This document shows positions 12,201-22,363 of a DNA stretch of 64,000 nt, piece by piece. Every line of letters begins with the position of its first letter. The stretch's first letter is position 1. The notes under the pieces are model-generated. The model saw only the letters and a list, made by a program, of their open reading frames with translations, was not told where the DNA came from and did no database searches. The stretch is from Porites lobata (Eukaryota; Cnidaria; Anthozoa; Scleractinia; Poritidae). Location of the stretch: positions 1,763,501 to 1,827,500 of the forward strand of contig CALNXK010000106.1 of the NCBI GenBank assembly GCA_942486035.1, read 5' to 3'. The translations under genes were made by a program, and so were the position numbers.

Positions 12201-15200
12201 AAAGTAAAAAAGTAATTGTGGCCATGAACAGTGACCTCAACATAAACTTTCTAACTGTTGGCTCTTAAGTGGATGTTTGACAAAGCCATATTCAACATTT
12301 TTGCAGAACATAGAACATAATACTTTGGTCACAAACTCATTTACATGACATTAGGATCACATTTGCAGGGGATTTTTTCAATTCAAATAACCAGAGACAA
12401 TAATTATTAATCCTGAGGTTCACTTATTGCCTAAAACTAGTCTGCTAGACATTGTTTTCCTCCCATGGCCAAAGGCAACTAGTTTGAATAATGTCAAATT
12501 TCTGAAAAAAAAAAATATATTTTGTTCATCAAAAATGTATGTAACCTAGCATGATTATCATTTGTTCATTGTTTGCTCCTTTTACTTTTGTAGTAATAGA
12601 TCAAACATTTGCCTGTGACATATGACTGAATTAATATATTAAATAATTTTGAAAAAAGTCTGGCCATTATATTTCATTTTGCTACAGATAAATGCTGGAA
12701 ATTCCCCAGATATTAGGGGTTTTAATTTTGAAAATTTTCTGAGGAAAGCTTGACCCCAAACATCTTATTTTCTACGGACTGTTGAAAATTTTGCAGAACA
12801 CTCTGTTGAAATTTTTGGCTACTTCAGTTTTTACTGAAACCCCTGCATTTGGGAGTAGAACACAGAAAAAAGAGCGTTCTTTTGTTTAATGTCTTGTGAA
12901 ATTAATAATTCTATATTTTCAGCTTCTTGTGGATTCATGTGAGCAGTAAACTGCTGGAGAAATGACAAACATAGTACAAATATTATACCAACCCCTTGCA
13001 ATTCATCTTGACATGTTTGATTCCTGTCCTTTCCACCTCTGTTTTATCGTAGAAGCGTGTCGTATTTGTCAAGTCAATAATCAATCCTAACTTCACCTAA
13101 AAGAAAATAAAAAAATCATCCTGTTTAATAGTCATCATCAATTTTGTTTTCTTTTCTTTGCAGAAATGAGTAAAAATAACTGCTCAAAAGGTGTCTTCTC
13201 ACTGGTCACAGAAAACAATAACATAAGATAGTTCATCGTTATTTCAGAATCCATTGAGTTATGGTTAGAGTGACAAAACTTGGCTTTTAGCGTTAGGAGA
13301 GCTGCTATGTGACCCCAGATTAAAGCCCTCTAACCCCTTATAGCTTAGTTTTTAAAAGTATGGTTAAAAATTGGCCAAAAAAATTTGATCTACTCTCACC
13401 TTTAATGAATTAAGGTATGCGAACAACATTGGCAGCTGAAATCGATTTGCCTCAGGAATGTTAGCATCATAACGAGGTCCCAGTGGTGTTTTGAAGGCAA
13501 GAAATTTGTCTGAACAAAAAAAAGTCAAAAATCTGTCTGTTTATTATATCACATATGAAGGGGGAAGCATTCTCTTATGTATAAGTCAGGCAATAATTGC
13601 CATCAAAAAAACCTGCATTAGACTCGATTGGTTAACCCTTTAAACCCTAAGATCAAAATTTGAATTCTCATTTGTTGCCCCTATTCATTTCGTACAGAAG
13701 TAGTGGGGAGAAGTTGATAATATATCAAGCAAATTCATCTTGTGTGATCATGTTCGTAATTCTCATGACCCTCTGTTTTACAAAGCATTGATATTACAAG
13801 GAGAAATTTGATGCTGATCGCTCTTAGGGCTTAAAGGGTTAAACCCCTGTACAGTGTTACTCACTAAATGACAAAAAGTTAGGGATCGGGTTATGCAGGT
13901 TGATCCAATGCCGTCTAATTCAGGTTTTGTCCATGGTCTTATCATGCAGCCACTTCAATACACGCTGTATATCATAAGTAGCCCTGAGACCCACGAGCTA
14001 AATATTAAAAATACTAGATGAATTTTTTGGGAAATGCTCCACAGATAAATAAACCATCAACAGTTTGTAATAAATTTAATAATTTTAATTCAAATCAGAA
14101 CAGAGTCCACTAATCCTCTCTTCTTTAAATTTTCTTTTTTTATGACATATTTTAGTACTCTTTGCTGTCATCTGACCTTCTGTTGTCTGCCTTACAACAA
14201 ACATCAGAAATACAACCAGCATCCAACTTATTTCAAGCATCTCTTCTGCATAGGGTTGTCAGCGAATTCATTTTTCATTTTGAGCACAACTATTGTTTAC
14301 TAGGTTATTACTGATTGAAAATAAAAAAATTGTTTGAATGCCTGCGCTGGTGGAATAGTCGTTTACAGGTATGGGTTATCCTGTGTCAAACGCTTTAGAA
14401 TGTTTTTCCGGCCTTTGATATATAGCATCAATATGTCTGTAGCTCGATGTTAACAAAGGTGTTAAGAAGGTTTAACTCTGGCGTAAAAAACTTCTGTAAC
14501 ATGAATGAATTACTACTACAATAAGCCGAAAAAAAGTGCTGTTTCAAGTTAAAGACAGGACAGGACTTAACTACAGTTGGCAGCCTATACTTTCCTGAAA
14601 AAGATGATCCAGGAAATAAGGGGTACTTTTATTCTTCGGCAAATTTGTGGCCAAATTACTGAAAACTATAGAGAAAAAGATGAAAAAACAAACCGAAAGT
14701 GCGAGCAGAGTTGTGCGCAAGTTTGATTCCTGTGAACCTCGAGCAATAGGCTTGGCGAAAGACATGATGATTTTTTGCTTGAGAATTGCGTGATGAATCT
14801 CGCACATGTACGATAGAGAATTGAATGGTTGTTCGCAGAGGCTACTTTTCGCATGCCAGCTCATACCACACAAAAGTAGCCTCTGCTCCCAGGGTAGCTT
14901 AATAGAGGATTTACGGTATAAGACAGACGTAAAAAAGGATGTAAAAGAATAAAATTTAGAGAACAAGTAAAGGCATATATTTTAGTGGCTTGGCAGCTCA
15001 GTGGCTGTTCAGTCAAGGTTATACGGTTTAGTGGCTCGACCGCTCGGTATAAACCTCGAAAATTTACCCTGTATTCTGTAGTTAAGCCCAGTGCTGTACG
15101 TAAATGTAACATAGCCTAGCCTTGGCTTAATATTAAGTTCAACCATTAAAACATTATAATAATAAAATTAAGCTAAATGCGTTTTAAGCTGATGTTTTTA

Positions 15201-15480
15201 AACTGACTAACTGACTAGTTCCGTGGCATCATTTAAAACTTGGCTAAAAGTTAAAATCGTTGTTCGTAAAGTTGAATGATAAATGAATGAGTAAATGAGT
15301 TTTTATTTGTATGATGAACCTCTTCGACTCTACTTGCATTATACAATATGCTGAGTCTTAAAGACCTACAATCTGTACAGCTGTGGCTGCATTTTTGTGG
15401 TCGAGGTTACATGAACAGAGCTTACCGGCGATTATCTTGCTTTTTCTGGGACAATTAAGCCAGCGAGGTGGTACAGACAT
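268..15480 (-). CDS. RNGTT: mRNA-capping enzyme (RNA triphosphatase plus guanylyltransferase), 3' end beyond the window
   Basis: Bifunctional nuclear enzyme that removes the gamma phosphate from nascent mRNA and adds the GMP cap. Exons read on the minus strand: 15480-15426, 13509-13400, 13096-12993, 12151-12063, 8925-8850, 8068-8038, 7798-7555, about 6278-6182, 5434-5333, 4827-4692, 4154-4083, 3626-3546, then 1028-960 and 368-268. Up to 3546 these give 399 codons with every splice phase agreeing. The start ATG (15480) opens MSVPPRWLNCPRKSK, very like the animal enzyme. The phosphatase signature HCTHGFNRTG has Cys near residue 123. The guanylyltransferase motif WKADGVR has the GMP-accepting Lys near residue 298. 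LLDGEM, SHENDGLIF and LKWKP are the later nucleotidyltransferase motifs. One or more exons between 3546 and 1028 were not found, and the final OB-fold exons should lie left of base 268. The 7555/6278 junction is the least certain. Confidence 0.95.
1219..1263. repeat. (TAA)n microsatellite
   Basis: About 15 uninterrupted copies of the trinucleotide ataataata in the RNGTT intron. Confidence 0.97.
1846..2125 (+). mobile_element. tRNA-derived SINE, family 1
   Basis: The head folds like a tRNA. The box A-like tggctgagtgg is followed by an anticodon-like stem ctgga/ttcag and by gagttcaagtcc resembling box B. A second box B-like gagttcaaatcc follows at about 1950. The head runs into a non-tRNA body and an A/T-rich tail near 2115-2135. 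The T arm pairs poorly and the head continues into the body, so this is a SINE and not a functional tRNA gene. It lies in an RNGTT intron in antisense orientation. Confidence 0.75.
6938..7252. mobile_element. MITE-like inverted-repeat element in RNGTT intron
   Basis: The ends are inverted copies: acacactaggtgacaagttg on the left against the complement of caacctgtcaccatgtgcgt on the right. An inner pair, tgaaaatctttgtctct and agagacaaagattttca (about 7080-7205), is also inverted. Several gttgcagcaaca-type words repeat inside. No coding capacity; about 315 bp. Confidence 0.7.
7555..13509 (-). CDS. RNGTT: RNGTT exons 2-7: RNA 5'-triphosphatase domain and acidic linker
   Basis: These exons code the cysteine-phosphatase half. 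Exon 13509-13400 carries TPLGPRYD. Exon 13096-12993 carries DLTNTTRFYDK. Exon 12151-12063 carries GHGETPT. Exon 8925-8850 carries the catalytic HCxxxxxR loop. The 31-base micro-exon 8068-8038 (VDAAVQCFAQ) joins in phase to CRPPGIYK in 7798-7555. The end of 7798-7555 is an acidic then basic linker (EEEEGSDNEEQ, RKRIRRD) between phosphatase and guanylyltransferase, as in animal capping enzymes. Donor and acceptor dinucleotides are canonical throughout. The 3.1 kb intron 12062-8926 is swollen by a SINE and a nested foldback element. Confidence 0.93.
8158..8463. mobile_element. MITE with pogo/Tigger-like ends
   Basis: It begins cagtggaacatcgattta and ends taaatcgaggttccactg, an inverted pair of about 19 bp typical in form of pogo/Tigger-type termini. 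About 306 bp, A/T rich, no transposase. It lies between capping-enzyme exons 8068-8038 and 8925-8850. Confidence 0.75.
9100..9445 (-). mobile_element. tRNA-derived SINE, family 2 (minus orientation)
   Basis: Read on the minus strand it has a box B-like gagttcaaactcc (near 9407), then a body with ggtctttaaaacactg, a ttaaaagaacc stretch and agagtaggg...gtaggcccc. The same order of words occurs in the element at 19878-20290. Both ends are approximate. The open frame 9127-9330 lies inside the element and is not a gene. Confidence 0.65.
9764..9986. mobile_element. MITE A, 223 bp, nested in foldback arm
   Basis: The termini aggggtggcgaatggta and taccattcgccacccct are perfect inverted repeats. Direct copies of gatata (9758-9763 and 9987-9992) flank it as a target-site duplication. 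The internal sequence repeats the words tctcgaaatctcgg and tctcggcg. Confidence 0.9.
10079..10819. mobile_element. MITE B, 741 bp, nested in foldback loop
   Basis: The termini cagggcttctgatatttcgcg and cgcgaaatatcagaagccctg are inverted repeats. Direct copies of ctttgt (10073-10078, 10820-10825) flank it. The interior holds at least eight degenerate copies of the palindromic-looking word cgcgaaatcggccgattttt. No open reading frame of note. Confidence 0.9.
12152..12992. other. RNGTT intron, nothing recognised
   Basis: A/T-rich intron sequence between two capping-enzyme exons. No repeat ends, RNA gene or coding signal seen. Confidence 0.6.
13510..15425. other. RNGTT first intron
   Basis: Mostly A/T-rich sequence without coding signal. 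It holds a hairpin at 14834-14888 (gcagaggctactttt against aaaagtagcctctgc), and the text ttaatagaggatttacggta at 14898 recurs in related form at 3725-3745. Confidence 0.55.
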
Positions 15481-16008
15481 CTTAGACAGGATTTTTTTCT
15501 CATCTACGGTAGTTGCAGTAGAGTTTTCTTGAAATCAATGAGGGAAAAGCCCATTTTTTCTATGAAACGTTATCGGCTTCCTTCCTGCATTCGGCAGCCA
15601 TGTTTATTACCTCGTTCTGATGCACAGCGACCCCTCACCGTTCCCCCCGCCGAGACTGAATACCATATAGTCGTCTACCACATAACCCCTTCTTCAGCCA
15701 CCGCGAATACTACAGCTACTACATTATACACTGTAGCTACTATGGCTATTAATATAATGCTATACTCTGGTATTCAGAGGCTTTGTCTACTTACAAGAGC
15801 TATGGGCTCATGTATGGTAAACAATATTATTGTATGGCTTCAGCCATGAAGTACATATCTGATCAGGTCCTGGTTATTCGGTCAGTCAAATCTCTATCCA
15901 GTTGTATTTCCCTAAAAAGATACTCATTTGCTGTATCTTTGCACACAACAACCAAGGAAAAAATGACTGAAATATGGGCGGTTGCAATTTCCCTCTACTA
16001 ACCAGCCT
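15481..16008. other. RNGTT 5' region
   Basis: Sequence upstream of the capping-enzyme ATG, expected to contain its promoter and 5' UTR. No TATA box in a convincing position and no divergent coding exon. The plus-strand open frame 15529-15849 has no family resemblance. Confidence 0.4.
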
Positions 16009-16375
16009 CAGGGCTGTCAACCCCCTATGACTTCAAATATTGAGAGATTGATGGTGAAGGGATTATAAATGACGTCATTTGTGAAAAAAAAAACACGCAA
16101 AAAAGAAGTTGTTGGAATAGTAACATTTGACCTAATTGGTTTACTTCCCACCAATCACAGTATTGCTTATATTACAATGGCATACCGGAGTTTGTGAGGA
16201 AACGTTCGATGTTAACAGTAAAATAGCTGAAACGACGCAAAGTAGGAAGTCCATTCTACAAGAAGTGGCAAACTTTGGCAGTTATCCGGGAGATTTCAGA
16301 CTCTAACCTGGAGACCGGGAGAAATGGTTCAAAATCTGGAGTCTCCCGGATAATCCGGGAGAGTTGACAGCGCTG
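16009..16375. mobile_element. MITE-like element
   Basis: It starts cagggctgtcaac and ends gttgacagcgctg, an imperfect inverted pair. The interior has a second palindromic theme (atccgggaga near 16284, tctcccggataatccgggaga near 16341). No coding capacity. Confidence 0.55.
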
Positions 16376-17644
16376 CAGCCTTGTAGTGACCTTCTTAGGG
16401 CTGTCATCACTTGTACCTTCCTCATGAAGAAAGGAACGTGTGAAAAACACCTGAATGGGAGGCAGAGGAAAAATGACTCTGTAGACAAAGAATGTCTTTT
16501 ACATGCCTTAACTTCTTCACAAGATATTTCTATTTCAACACATTTAATTTAAAGGAGTCACTCAAACGTCAAGTTAACCCCGGAATTTATTACTGGCAAT
16601 GATTTTGTTTTCCATCATCAATAACCAAAAAACATCTCTGAATAACCATAGTTTATTAACAAGTAAACATTTAACACATTAGTGTTGACAAAATATTAAG
16701 CATGAGACACATTTAGGTATTAAGTTTTATTAAAATGCTAGGAGCTTCCATCCATAGATAAAAAGCTATCAAAAATTATAAGGAAAAAATCTGAGCTTAG
16801 AGTTTACCAAGCTTCAGATTGAAAAAAAGGATTCAATTGTTATTGATTTAATTACTAGTTTAAAGACTATCTTTTTCTCAGATGTTTTACAACCTGTTTT
16901 AAACTATTAGAATTTGAATAAGTAAGGTTTTGAAAAGACAAAGTGATCTTAAGATCGATTTGGTTTTTTTGGTCCGCACTGGTGGCACATGGCAAAGTCC
17001 TGCGATATAATCATATTTCAAAGAGAAAAATAACCTTAAATAATATCCTTACAGTAGCTACATATAATGCTATGGAATGCCTCAAAAGTCAATAAATCTC
17101 TACACATTAGAGGTCTTTGGAGTAAGAACCACACCTCAGACATAAATCAAGTGCCCCAAGGGAAAAAAGCTGTACAACTGTAGTTACTTCAGAATATTTT
17201 CAATAACTGAAAAATAAACTATTTTGATACACCTGATTTACTAGGTACTTTTATGGCTCAATTTTATTATTTATTGATTTTAAATTTTGTTTTCCCTTGT
17301 TTCAGACTCATTATTGTTATTTACCATATCCCACAACAAAGGGATCCAAATTAAAACCAAAGATAAAATTAAGCCATAAAAGCATACACTTTGTAAAGAA
17401 CCTTAAATTAAATAGTTCAAGTATATATTTTGCATGACTGCAAACTACGTATCCACCTCCACATATAGCATACCTAAAAGATGCATACAATAATATTAAA
17501 TGCATATAATATGTAGACCTGTTTATCACTCTCAGAGCTTCAAGATGGAAGTGGTACACAAGCAAGGAATGATTGTATATCCAGGTTTCCATCTTTTTCA
17601 GGTATTAACTGCTTGAAAGTCACAGTATACTCTGTGTAGTATTT

Positions 17645-18059
17645 AGGAGCTATTCACATGATACCGGAATGACTTTCATTCTGGAACGAGTTCATTCCAT
17701 CTCCATTTATTTCTCTTTTTGTTTACATGATACCGAAACAACATTTTCTTCTGGTACAAGTCATTCCGGAATGAGTTCATTCTGGTTCTCACTCTGAATG
17801 AAATTTTTGCTCTTGTAAAAATTAAATTCTGGTATCATATAAAGTGAAAATGAACTTTCTTCCGGCTTGAAAATTGCAAATCGTATAGTCTAGAGTGAGT
17901 GGTGTACGTGTATCTGATCTGGCGCAAAAAACCACACACGCAATAATGCCTTGGTTTGAGCTGTTTGATTTTATCATGTGAAAACAGCATGAACTTCACT
18001 CTGAAACGAAACTCATTCCAGAATGAAAGTCATTCCAGTACCATGTAAACAACCCCTCA
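17645..18059. mobile_element. MITE, about 415 bp
   Basis: Inverted ends of about 45 bp: aggagctattcacatgatac followed by ggaatgactttcattctgga on the left, and the complement of tccagaatgaaagtcattcc then agtaccatgtaaacaaccc on the right. Inside are further copies of the cattctgg/ccagaatg word. It lies just downstream of the SLC10A7-like gene. Confidence 0.8.
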
Positions 18060-18091
18060 GTCTTGAGAAGTCCTGCTTTGAGTAGAAATGT

Positions 18092-19135
18092 CTATATAGC
18101 TGCATTGACAGCTACCTTTTCTTTCTGCTGTGCACTTAACATCCAGCCCTTCACCACAGGAACCAACAGGCCACCCAGCAAAATTTGCACAGGGTGATAA
18201 ATCAGCAGAGGAATTGAGATCAATGAAAGATAATTGTAGCCCGCAAAAACAATTTTTAGCATGGGAATACCTAAAGTCAAAGATTTGTGTGTCGAAGCAA
18301 ACATGATAGCAACTGCGTCCGCTGGGGTGAATGTTGATTCTTTCATGGTTGCCAAGGAAAACGTGAGGGCCAATAAACAACATTGTAATAAGACAATAAT
18401 GACAATAACAGATAATAAATCTGTTGAATCAATGTCTCCAGTTTTCTGAGAAAATGTGTCACAAAATGTTGTGTAGATTATCAACAGTAAAACACAGCTA
18501 CTGATAGTTCCAAATGGAGGTTTTGTCTCTTCCATCCAGTCCTTTATGTACCTCCTTAAAAACTGCCCCACTAACAGAGGACATACCACGGTCATGGATA
18601 ACTGGGCTACGATCAAAAGAAATGGAACTCCTGAAGACGATCCTAGAAACACGAGCAGTAGAAAAGGGGTGACGAATATTCCGAGGAAACTTCCGAACGC
18701 GGAGTTGAAGATAGCTGCCGCTTCATTTCCACCAACAGCCTTTGTAAGTATCACGGCTGATGAGACCGGAGGAGGCATACATCCCACCACCAATAGTCCT
18801 TTCAGTAGCCATTCATTCAAGCTCGTAAACTGCAAGATCCTCACTATTAGTGACATCAAACCAGGGACAAAGACCAGCGTAAAACTCTGAACAAATACAT
18901 GCAATCGCACATTGCTGAGGGCACTTTTTAACTCTTCTGTCTTCAATGACAAACCACTGTTCAAAAAGATAGTTGACACAGCCACGTACTTGACAGTAAT
19001 TTCGGGCTTTAAAATCCCACCTTTAGCGCCAATGAACGGTGCAATTTTAGCTAAGCTAATCACCACAACGATTCCAATTAAAAACCAGTTCTTTTGCAGC
19101 CTAGCGAGCATATTTACTGTGATATTGCGGCTCAC
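18092..19135 (-). CDS. SLC10A7: Sodium/bile acid cotransporter 7-like membrane protein, single exon
   Basis: A 347-residue uninterrupted frame. It starts MSRNITVNMLARLQKNWFLI, has about ten hydrophobic segments, and ends QQKEKVAVNAAI. SLC10A7-family landmarks visible are FIGAKGGILKPE (residues 34-45), FLNSGLSLKTEEL (57-69), GCMPPPVSSAVILTKAVGGN (118-137, the conserved crossover region), FNSAFGSFLGIFVTP and FASTHKSLTLGIPM. Length is close to the usual 340-360. Known members are secretory-pathway membrane proteins affecting calcium handling and glycosaminoglycan or bone matrix, with the substrate uncertain. Vertebrate SLC10A7 is split into many exons, whereas this copy has none, so a retrocopy or intron loss is possible. 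The frame looks intact and functional. Confidence 0.93.
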   Translation of the reverse strand: MSRNITVNMLARLQKNWFLIGIVVVISLAKIAPFIGAKGGILKPEITVKYVAVSTIFLNSGLSLKTEELKSALSNVRLHVFVQSFTLVFVPGLMSLIVRILQFTSLNEWLLKGLLVVGCMPPPVSSAVILTKAVGGNEAAAIFNSAFGSFLGIFVTPFLLLVFLGSSSGVPFLLIVAQLSMTVVCPLLVGQFLRRYIKDWMEETKPPFGTISSCVLLLIIYTTFCDTFSQKTGDIDSTDLLSVIVIIVLLQCCLLALTFSLATMKESTFTPADAVAIMFASTHKSLTLGIPMLKIVFAGYNYLSLISIPLLIYHPVQILLGGLLVPVVKGWMLSAQQKEKVAVNAAI

Positions 19136-19165
19136 AACAATGTTCTACCGGCATCCGCCATTTTG

Positions 19166-19877
19166 AACAAATTTATGCAATGCCACGGACAATGCCACGT
19201 GCAACAGATACGTCATACATTCTCGGGGGTGGGGAACATTGGGAATGCGGTCGGGTGGCAACCAGAGAAGCCTGCACTATTATATGTTTTCTTTCCTTTT
19301 TACAGACACATAGGCTGTGTACAGACATACATAGGCTGAATATATTCTCTCTTCAGGCTGCATAAGCATGTGACGCTAGTGCTGGGAAGAAATGAAATGA
19401 CAGAAATCGGAGGGTTTGGTTCCAGTCAGTGTGAAAAGCAATCTCAACCCATTAAGCCCTTATATCCATATACAAATTCTCCCAACTGATCTCCATACAT
19501 TTCCTTAAAAAGTTAGTTGAGAGAATTTGATAAAAGATCAAAGCATTTTCCCTTTGGTGATCATGATTATTTTATAATTCTCACAACCTTTTCTCTTAAT
19601 GATGTTTTGATATTGCTAGGAGAAATAATTATTGTTGTTAGTCACTTCTGGGACTTAAGGTTAATATACAGTGCTTGCTTTTGCAGCACATCACAAAGTT
19701 TATCTTGTTCATTTGTATTATACTTGAGCAATGTTTTGAATCCAAATATGAACATGACAAAACAAGCAAGGCTCACAACATAATTTTTGCCAACAGTATC
19801 ATAGACAATTTAAGCTTACTGCAGCAGTATAAATGGAACACAATCAAAACACGATTTCTGCAATTAATCATCAAAGT
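19166..19877. other. 5' side of SLC10A7-like gene, no gene seen
   Basis: Expected promoter and 5' UTR of the transporter, followed by A/T-rich sequence. Short open frames on both strands show no recognisable protein. Confidence 0.4.
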
Positions 19878-20290
19878 GCCGCCCGGTTAGCTCAGTTGGG
19901 AGAGCGCCGGTCTGCTGAGCGGGAGGCCGTAGGTTCAAACCCCGGCCGGACCAACACTCAGGGTCTTTAAATAACTGAGGAGAAAGTGCTGCCTATGTAA
20001 TAACATCTGCAAATGGTTAGACTTTCTAGTCTTCTCGGATAAGGATGATAAACCGTAGGCCCCGTCTCACAAGCCCTTGCACATGTAATAAATCTGTGGG
20101 ACATTAAAGAACCCACACACTCTTCGTAAAGAGTAGGGCACGTAGTGCCCGGTGTAGTGGACTATCTCACTTTCACACTCATGTATGGGGGCATCATCAC
20201 TCATTCCTTCAGTACTTGTAAACTGCGCCCTAAGCAGTCTGGCAAAGTCCCCCAACCAGTGTTGTAAATTATCCCTGAAAAGCCCTGTGG
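19878..20290 (+). mobile_element. tRNA-derived SINE, family 2
   Basis: Excellent tRNA-like head. Box A is ggttagctcagttggg, then an anticodon-like loop ctgctga, then box B aggttcaaacccc. It continues as accaacactcagggtctttaaataactgagg into a body with tgggacattaaagaaccc and agagtagggcacgtagtgcc. The same body appears reversed at about 55490-55630 and, more diverged, at 9100-9445. Because the head runs directly into the shared body, it is a SINE and not a tRNA gene. Confidence 0.85.
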
Positions 20291-20422
20291 GGAGTGAATA
20301 ATAAGATATTTAAAATTTACAATTTATACAGATCAAATTTCATGACCACTAGCTCTTGACTTCTTCATCAGTTACTGAAAAAATTAGCTGTTCTGGGGGA
20401 CATGTAGTCTGCTACACAGCCA

Positions 20423-20480
20423 TTTTTAGTGTCATCACGCAATGCTCCTCCCCACTAGCATTGCGTGACGACACTAAAAA
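20423..20480. repeat. Short perfect-type hairpin
   Basis: Arms tttttagtgtcatcacgcaa(tgct) and (agca)ttgcgtgacgacactaaaaa enclose a 10-base loop; one mismatch. This is probably a deletion derivative of a DNA transposon. Confidence 0.8.
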
Positions 20481-20667
20481 CACACTAGGGGACATGCTGC
20501 AGTGTTCATTGCCATTGTAGAGAGGTGGCCATTATAGAGAGGTTTAAACAACAAGCAATGTATGGACGACTGTCTGCCGGGACAAAGAAAAGTGGCAGTT
20601 GTGGAGAGGTGGACGTTAGTGGAGGTTTGGCTGTACCCAAAGCTGAGGCCCTTTTAGGGAGGGTATA

Positions 20668-21117
20668 CATTAAACACCCGTGACTAAGAACATGGTTTTT
20701 AAGAACCTGTTAGGCTAAAATTTGCCACGTAGGCCCCCTCTATACAAGAACCTGTTTAGCCTAAAATTCAAAACGGGTTCTCATTTTTAAAACTTTTTTA
20801 AAAACTTTTTTTGTACACTTGGACAAATAGGATAAGTCAACATTCAGGATCCCCTTTGGAGACTTAAGTGTCTTATCACCCCAACTGGAAATGCAGATTT
20901 TATTGAATATGAACAAAGTTTTTATGCAAAGAATAGGATGTTGTTGACAGTGACCAAACACCACTAAATACCCTTAGCTACAATTTGTTTTTCCTTCAGA
21001 AAATAAGAACCAATTTAAGAACCTAAATAGCCTAAATTTGTCCTTATTACCATTTACATAAGAACCTGTTTAGGCTAACTTGGGGAAAAGCAGGTTCTTA
21101 GTTCCAGGTTTTTACTG
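20668..21117. mobile_element. Mariner-type MITE, diverged copy
   Basis: The right end aggtttttactg is followed by TA. The left end, after TA, is cattaaacacccgtgactaa, a decayed version of the same terminus. The interior repeats aagaacctgtttaggcta in both orientations. It belongs to the same family as the element at 47478-48413. Confidence 0.7.
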
Positions 21118-21397
21118 TATATGACATGTCCCTATCAGTATTTCACTATTGTATTTGCACTTGTCTTCCTCACTGTTGTAGTTTCAATAAATAATCTCAG
21201 TGTCATCTGTCTGCATTCACCTGTCTTATGTTGTTGCTTCAAATTCATGTTCGTTGTCAGGGTTACCCTTATAGGGCCTCATAGCCATGGTCAAAAGAAA
21301 GGGGACTGTTTCTGAACGCCTGGAACCTTGCCCTCACTATGCCCCTCTTGCTTGGTCTGCTTGAAGCTTTCATGTAATATATCAAGCTTGAGACGTA

Positions 21398-21500
21398 GTG
21401 TTTCATCACCAGATGAAACACCGAGAAGAGAGTTGAAAATACGAAGTGCAGCGGAGTATTTTTGACGAACTTTGAGGTGTTTCATCTGTTGATGAAACAC
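21398..21500. repeat. Paired dyads
   Basis: Two copies of a dyad, gtgtttcatc..gatgaaacac, at 21398-21421 and 21478-21500, spaced by about 55 bases. Repeat-like. A regulatory role cannot be judged. Confidence 0.6.
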
Positions 21501-21811
21501 TGTGTTGAATGCTTGATATTACTTCTCAAACAAAATTATTTTAGAGGGAGAAATTAAGGATGCAAAAATGAGCAGTTTTTCATCTGATTTCAAAACACTC
21601 ATAAACATTAATTTCCTTTGTATTTTCTTTATGAATTATTAATGAGATTGAGAAGGTTGTGTGACGCAATCAATTTATGAGATAACAGCATATAGCTTAT
21701 AGGTTGTATACAATAGCTAATAATTGAGTGTACATGTAGGGCTTCTAGTTCAACAAAACTGAACAATGGAAAACTTGATGTAAACCATGCTTTAACCAAA
21801 AACAAATGTCA

Positions 21812-22363
21812 TCAGTTTCCTTTAATAATAGCATTTTCATGCTGCAGGAGCCATTTTTTGGTAGCAACTCCATTATACGAGCTGTAATTTCCAAGATCTC
21901 CTCCACTTTTCACAACCCTGTGGCACGGTATGATAATAGGGATTGGGTTTGTCTTCATTGCCATTCCGACTGCTCTAGCTCCCTTGGGATTTCCCGCCAT
22001 ATTGGCTAGTTCTCCGTAAGTCACCGTGTCCCCAGCTTTCACGCGATCTTTAAGAATCTGCCACACTTTACGACAAAATGGCTTGTTTTCGTAGCCTCGT
22101 GTATTGAGCGCTGGTAGTTCGACTTCCCCCAGAGAAGGCGAGTTAGAAAAGTAGGCATCTAACCAAGCGATACAGTTCTCGATGTGTTGAGAGCTCGGCG
22201 AACCAGCATGCTCGCCTTTTATACTACCTTTTGGCGCGTCTTTCATAGGAGCTGAAGTCGTTCCTAGAAGCTTGATGCTCGTTACGCCATCGTTATCAGC
22301 AATGACCTCGATAAGTCCAACCGGAGATTCGAAATGTCCAACTTGCGTCATTTTGAAAGACAC
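21812..22363 (-). CDS. MGMT: Methylated-DNA--protein-cysteine methyltransferase, single exon
   Basis: A 183-residue frame coding the suicide repair protein that takes alkyl groups from O6 of guanine in the nucleus. The catalytic motif IPCHRV has Cys at residue 147, preceded by the helix-turn-helix with arginine finger (GARAVGMAMKTNP, 128-140). The fold-typical VTYGELA (114-120) and KKWLLQHE (169-176) are present. The N-terminal half (residues 1-90) is the less conserved domain, with IENCIAWLDAYF. Length is slightly below human MGMT (about 207). Human MGMT has several exons but this gene has none. The frame is intact, with all active-site features kept. Confidence 0.95.
   Translation of the reverse strand: MSFKMTQVGHFESPVGLIEVIADNDGVTSIKLLGTTSAPMKDAPKGSIKGEHAGSPSSQHIENCIAWLDAYFSNSPSLGEVELPALNTRGYENKPFCRKVWQILKDRVKAGDTVTYGELANMAGNPKGARAVGMAMKTNPIPIIIPCHRVVKSGGDLGNYSSYNGVATKKWLLQHENAIIKGN

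Noticed and set aside
18546..18890. A 114-residue plus-strand gene
   Set aside because: Antisense shadow of the SLC10A7-like frame.
19878..19952. A functional tRNA gene
   Set aside because: Good A and B boxes, but the sequence runs into the same body found reversed at 55.5 kb, and the anticodon stem is imperfect.
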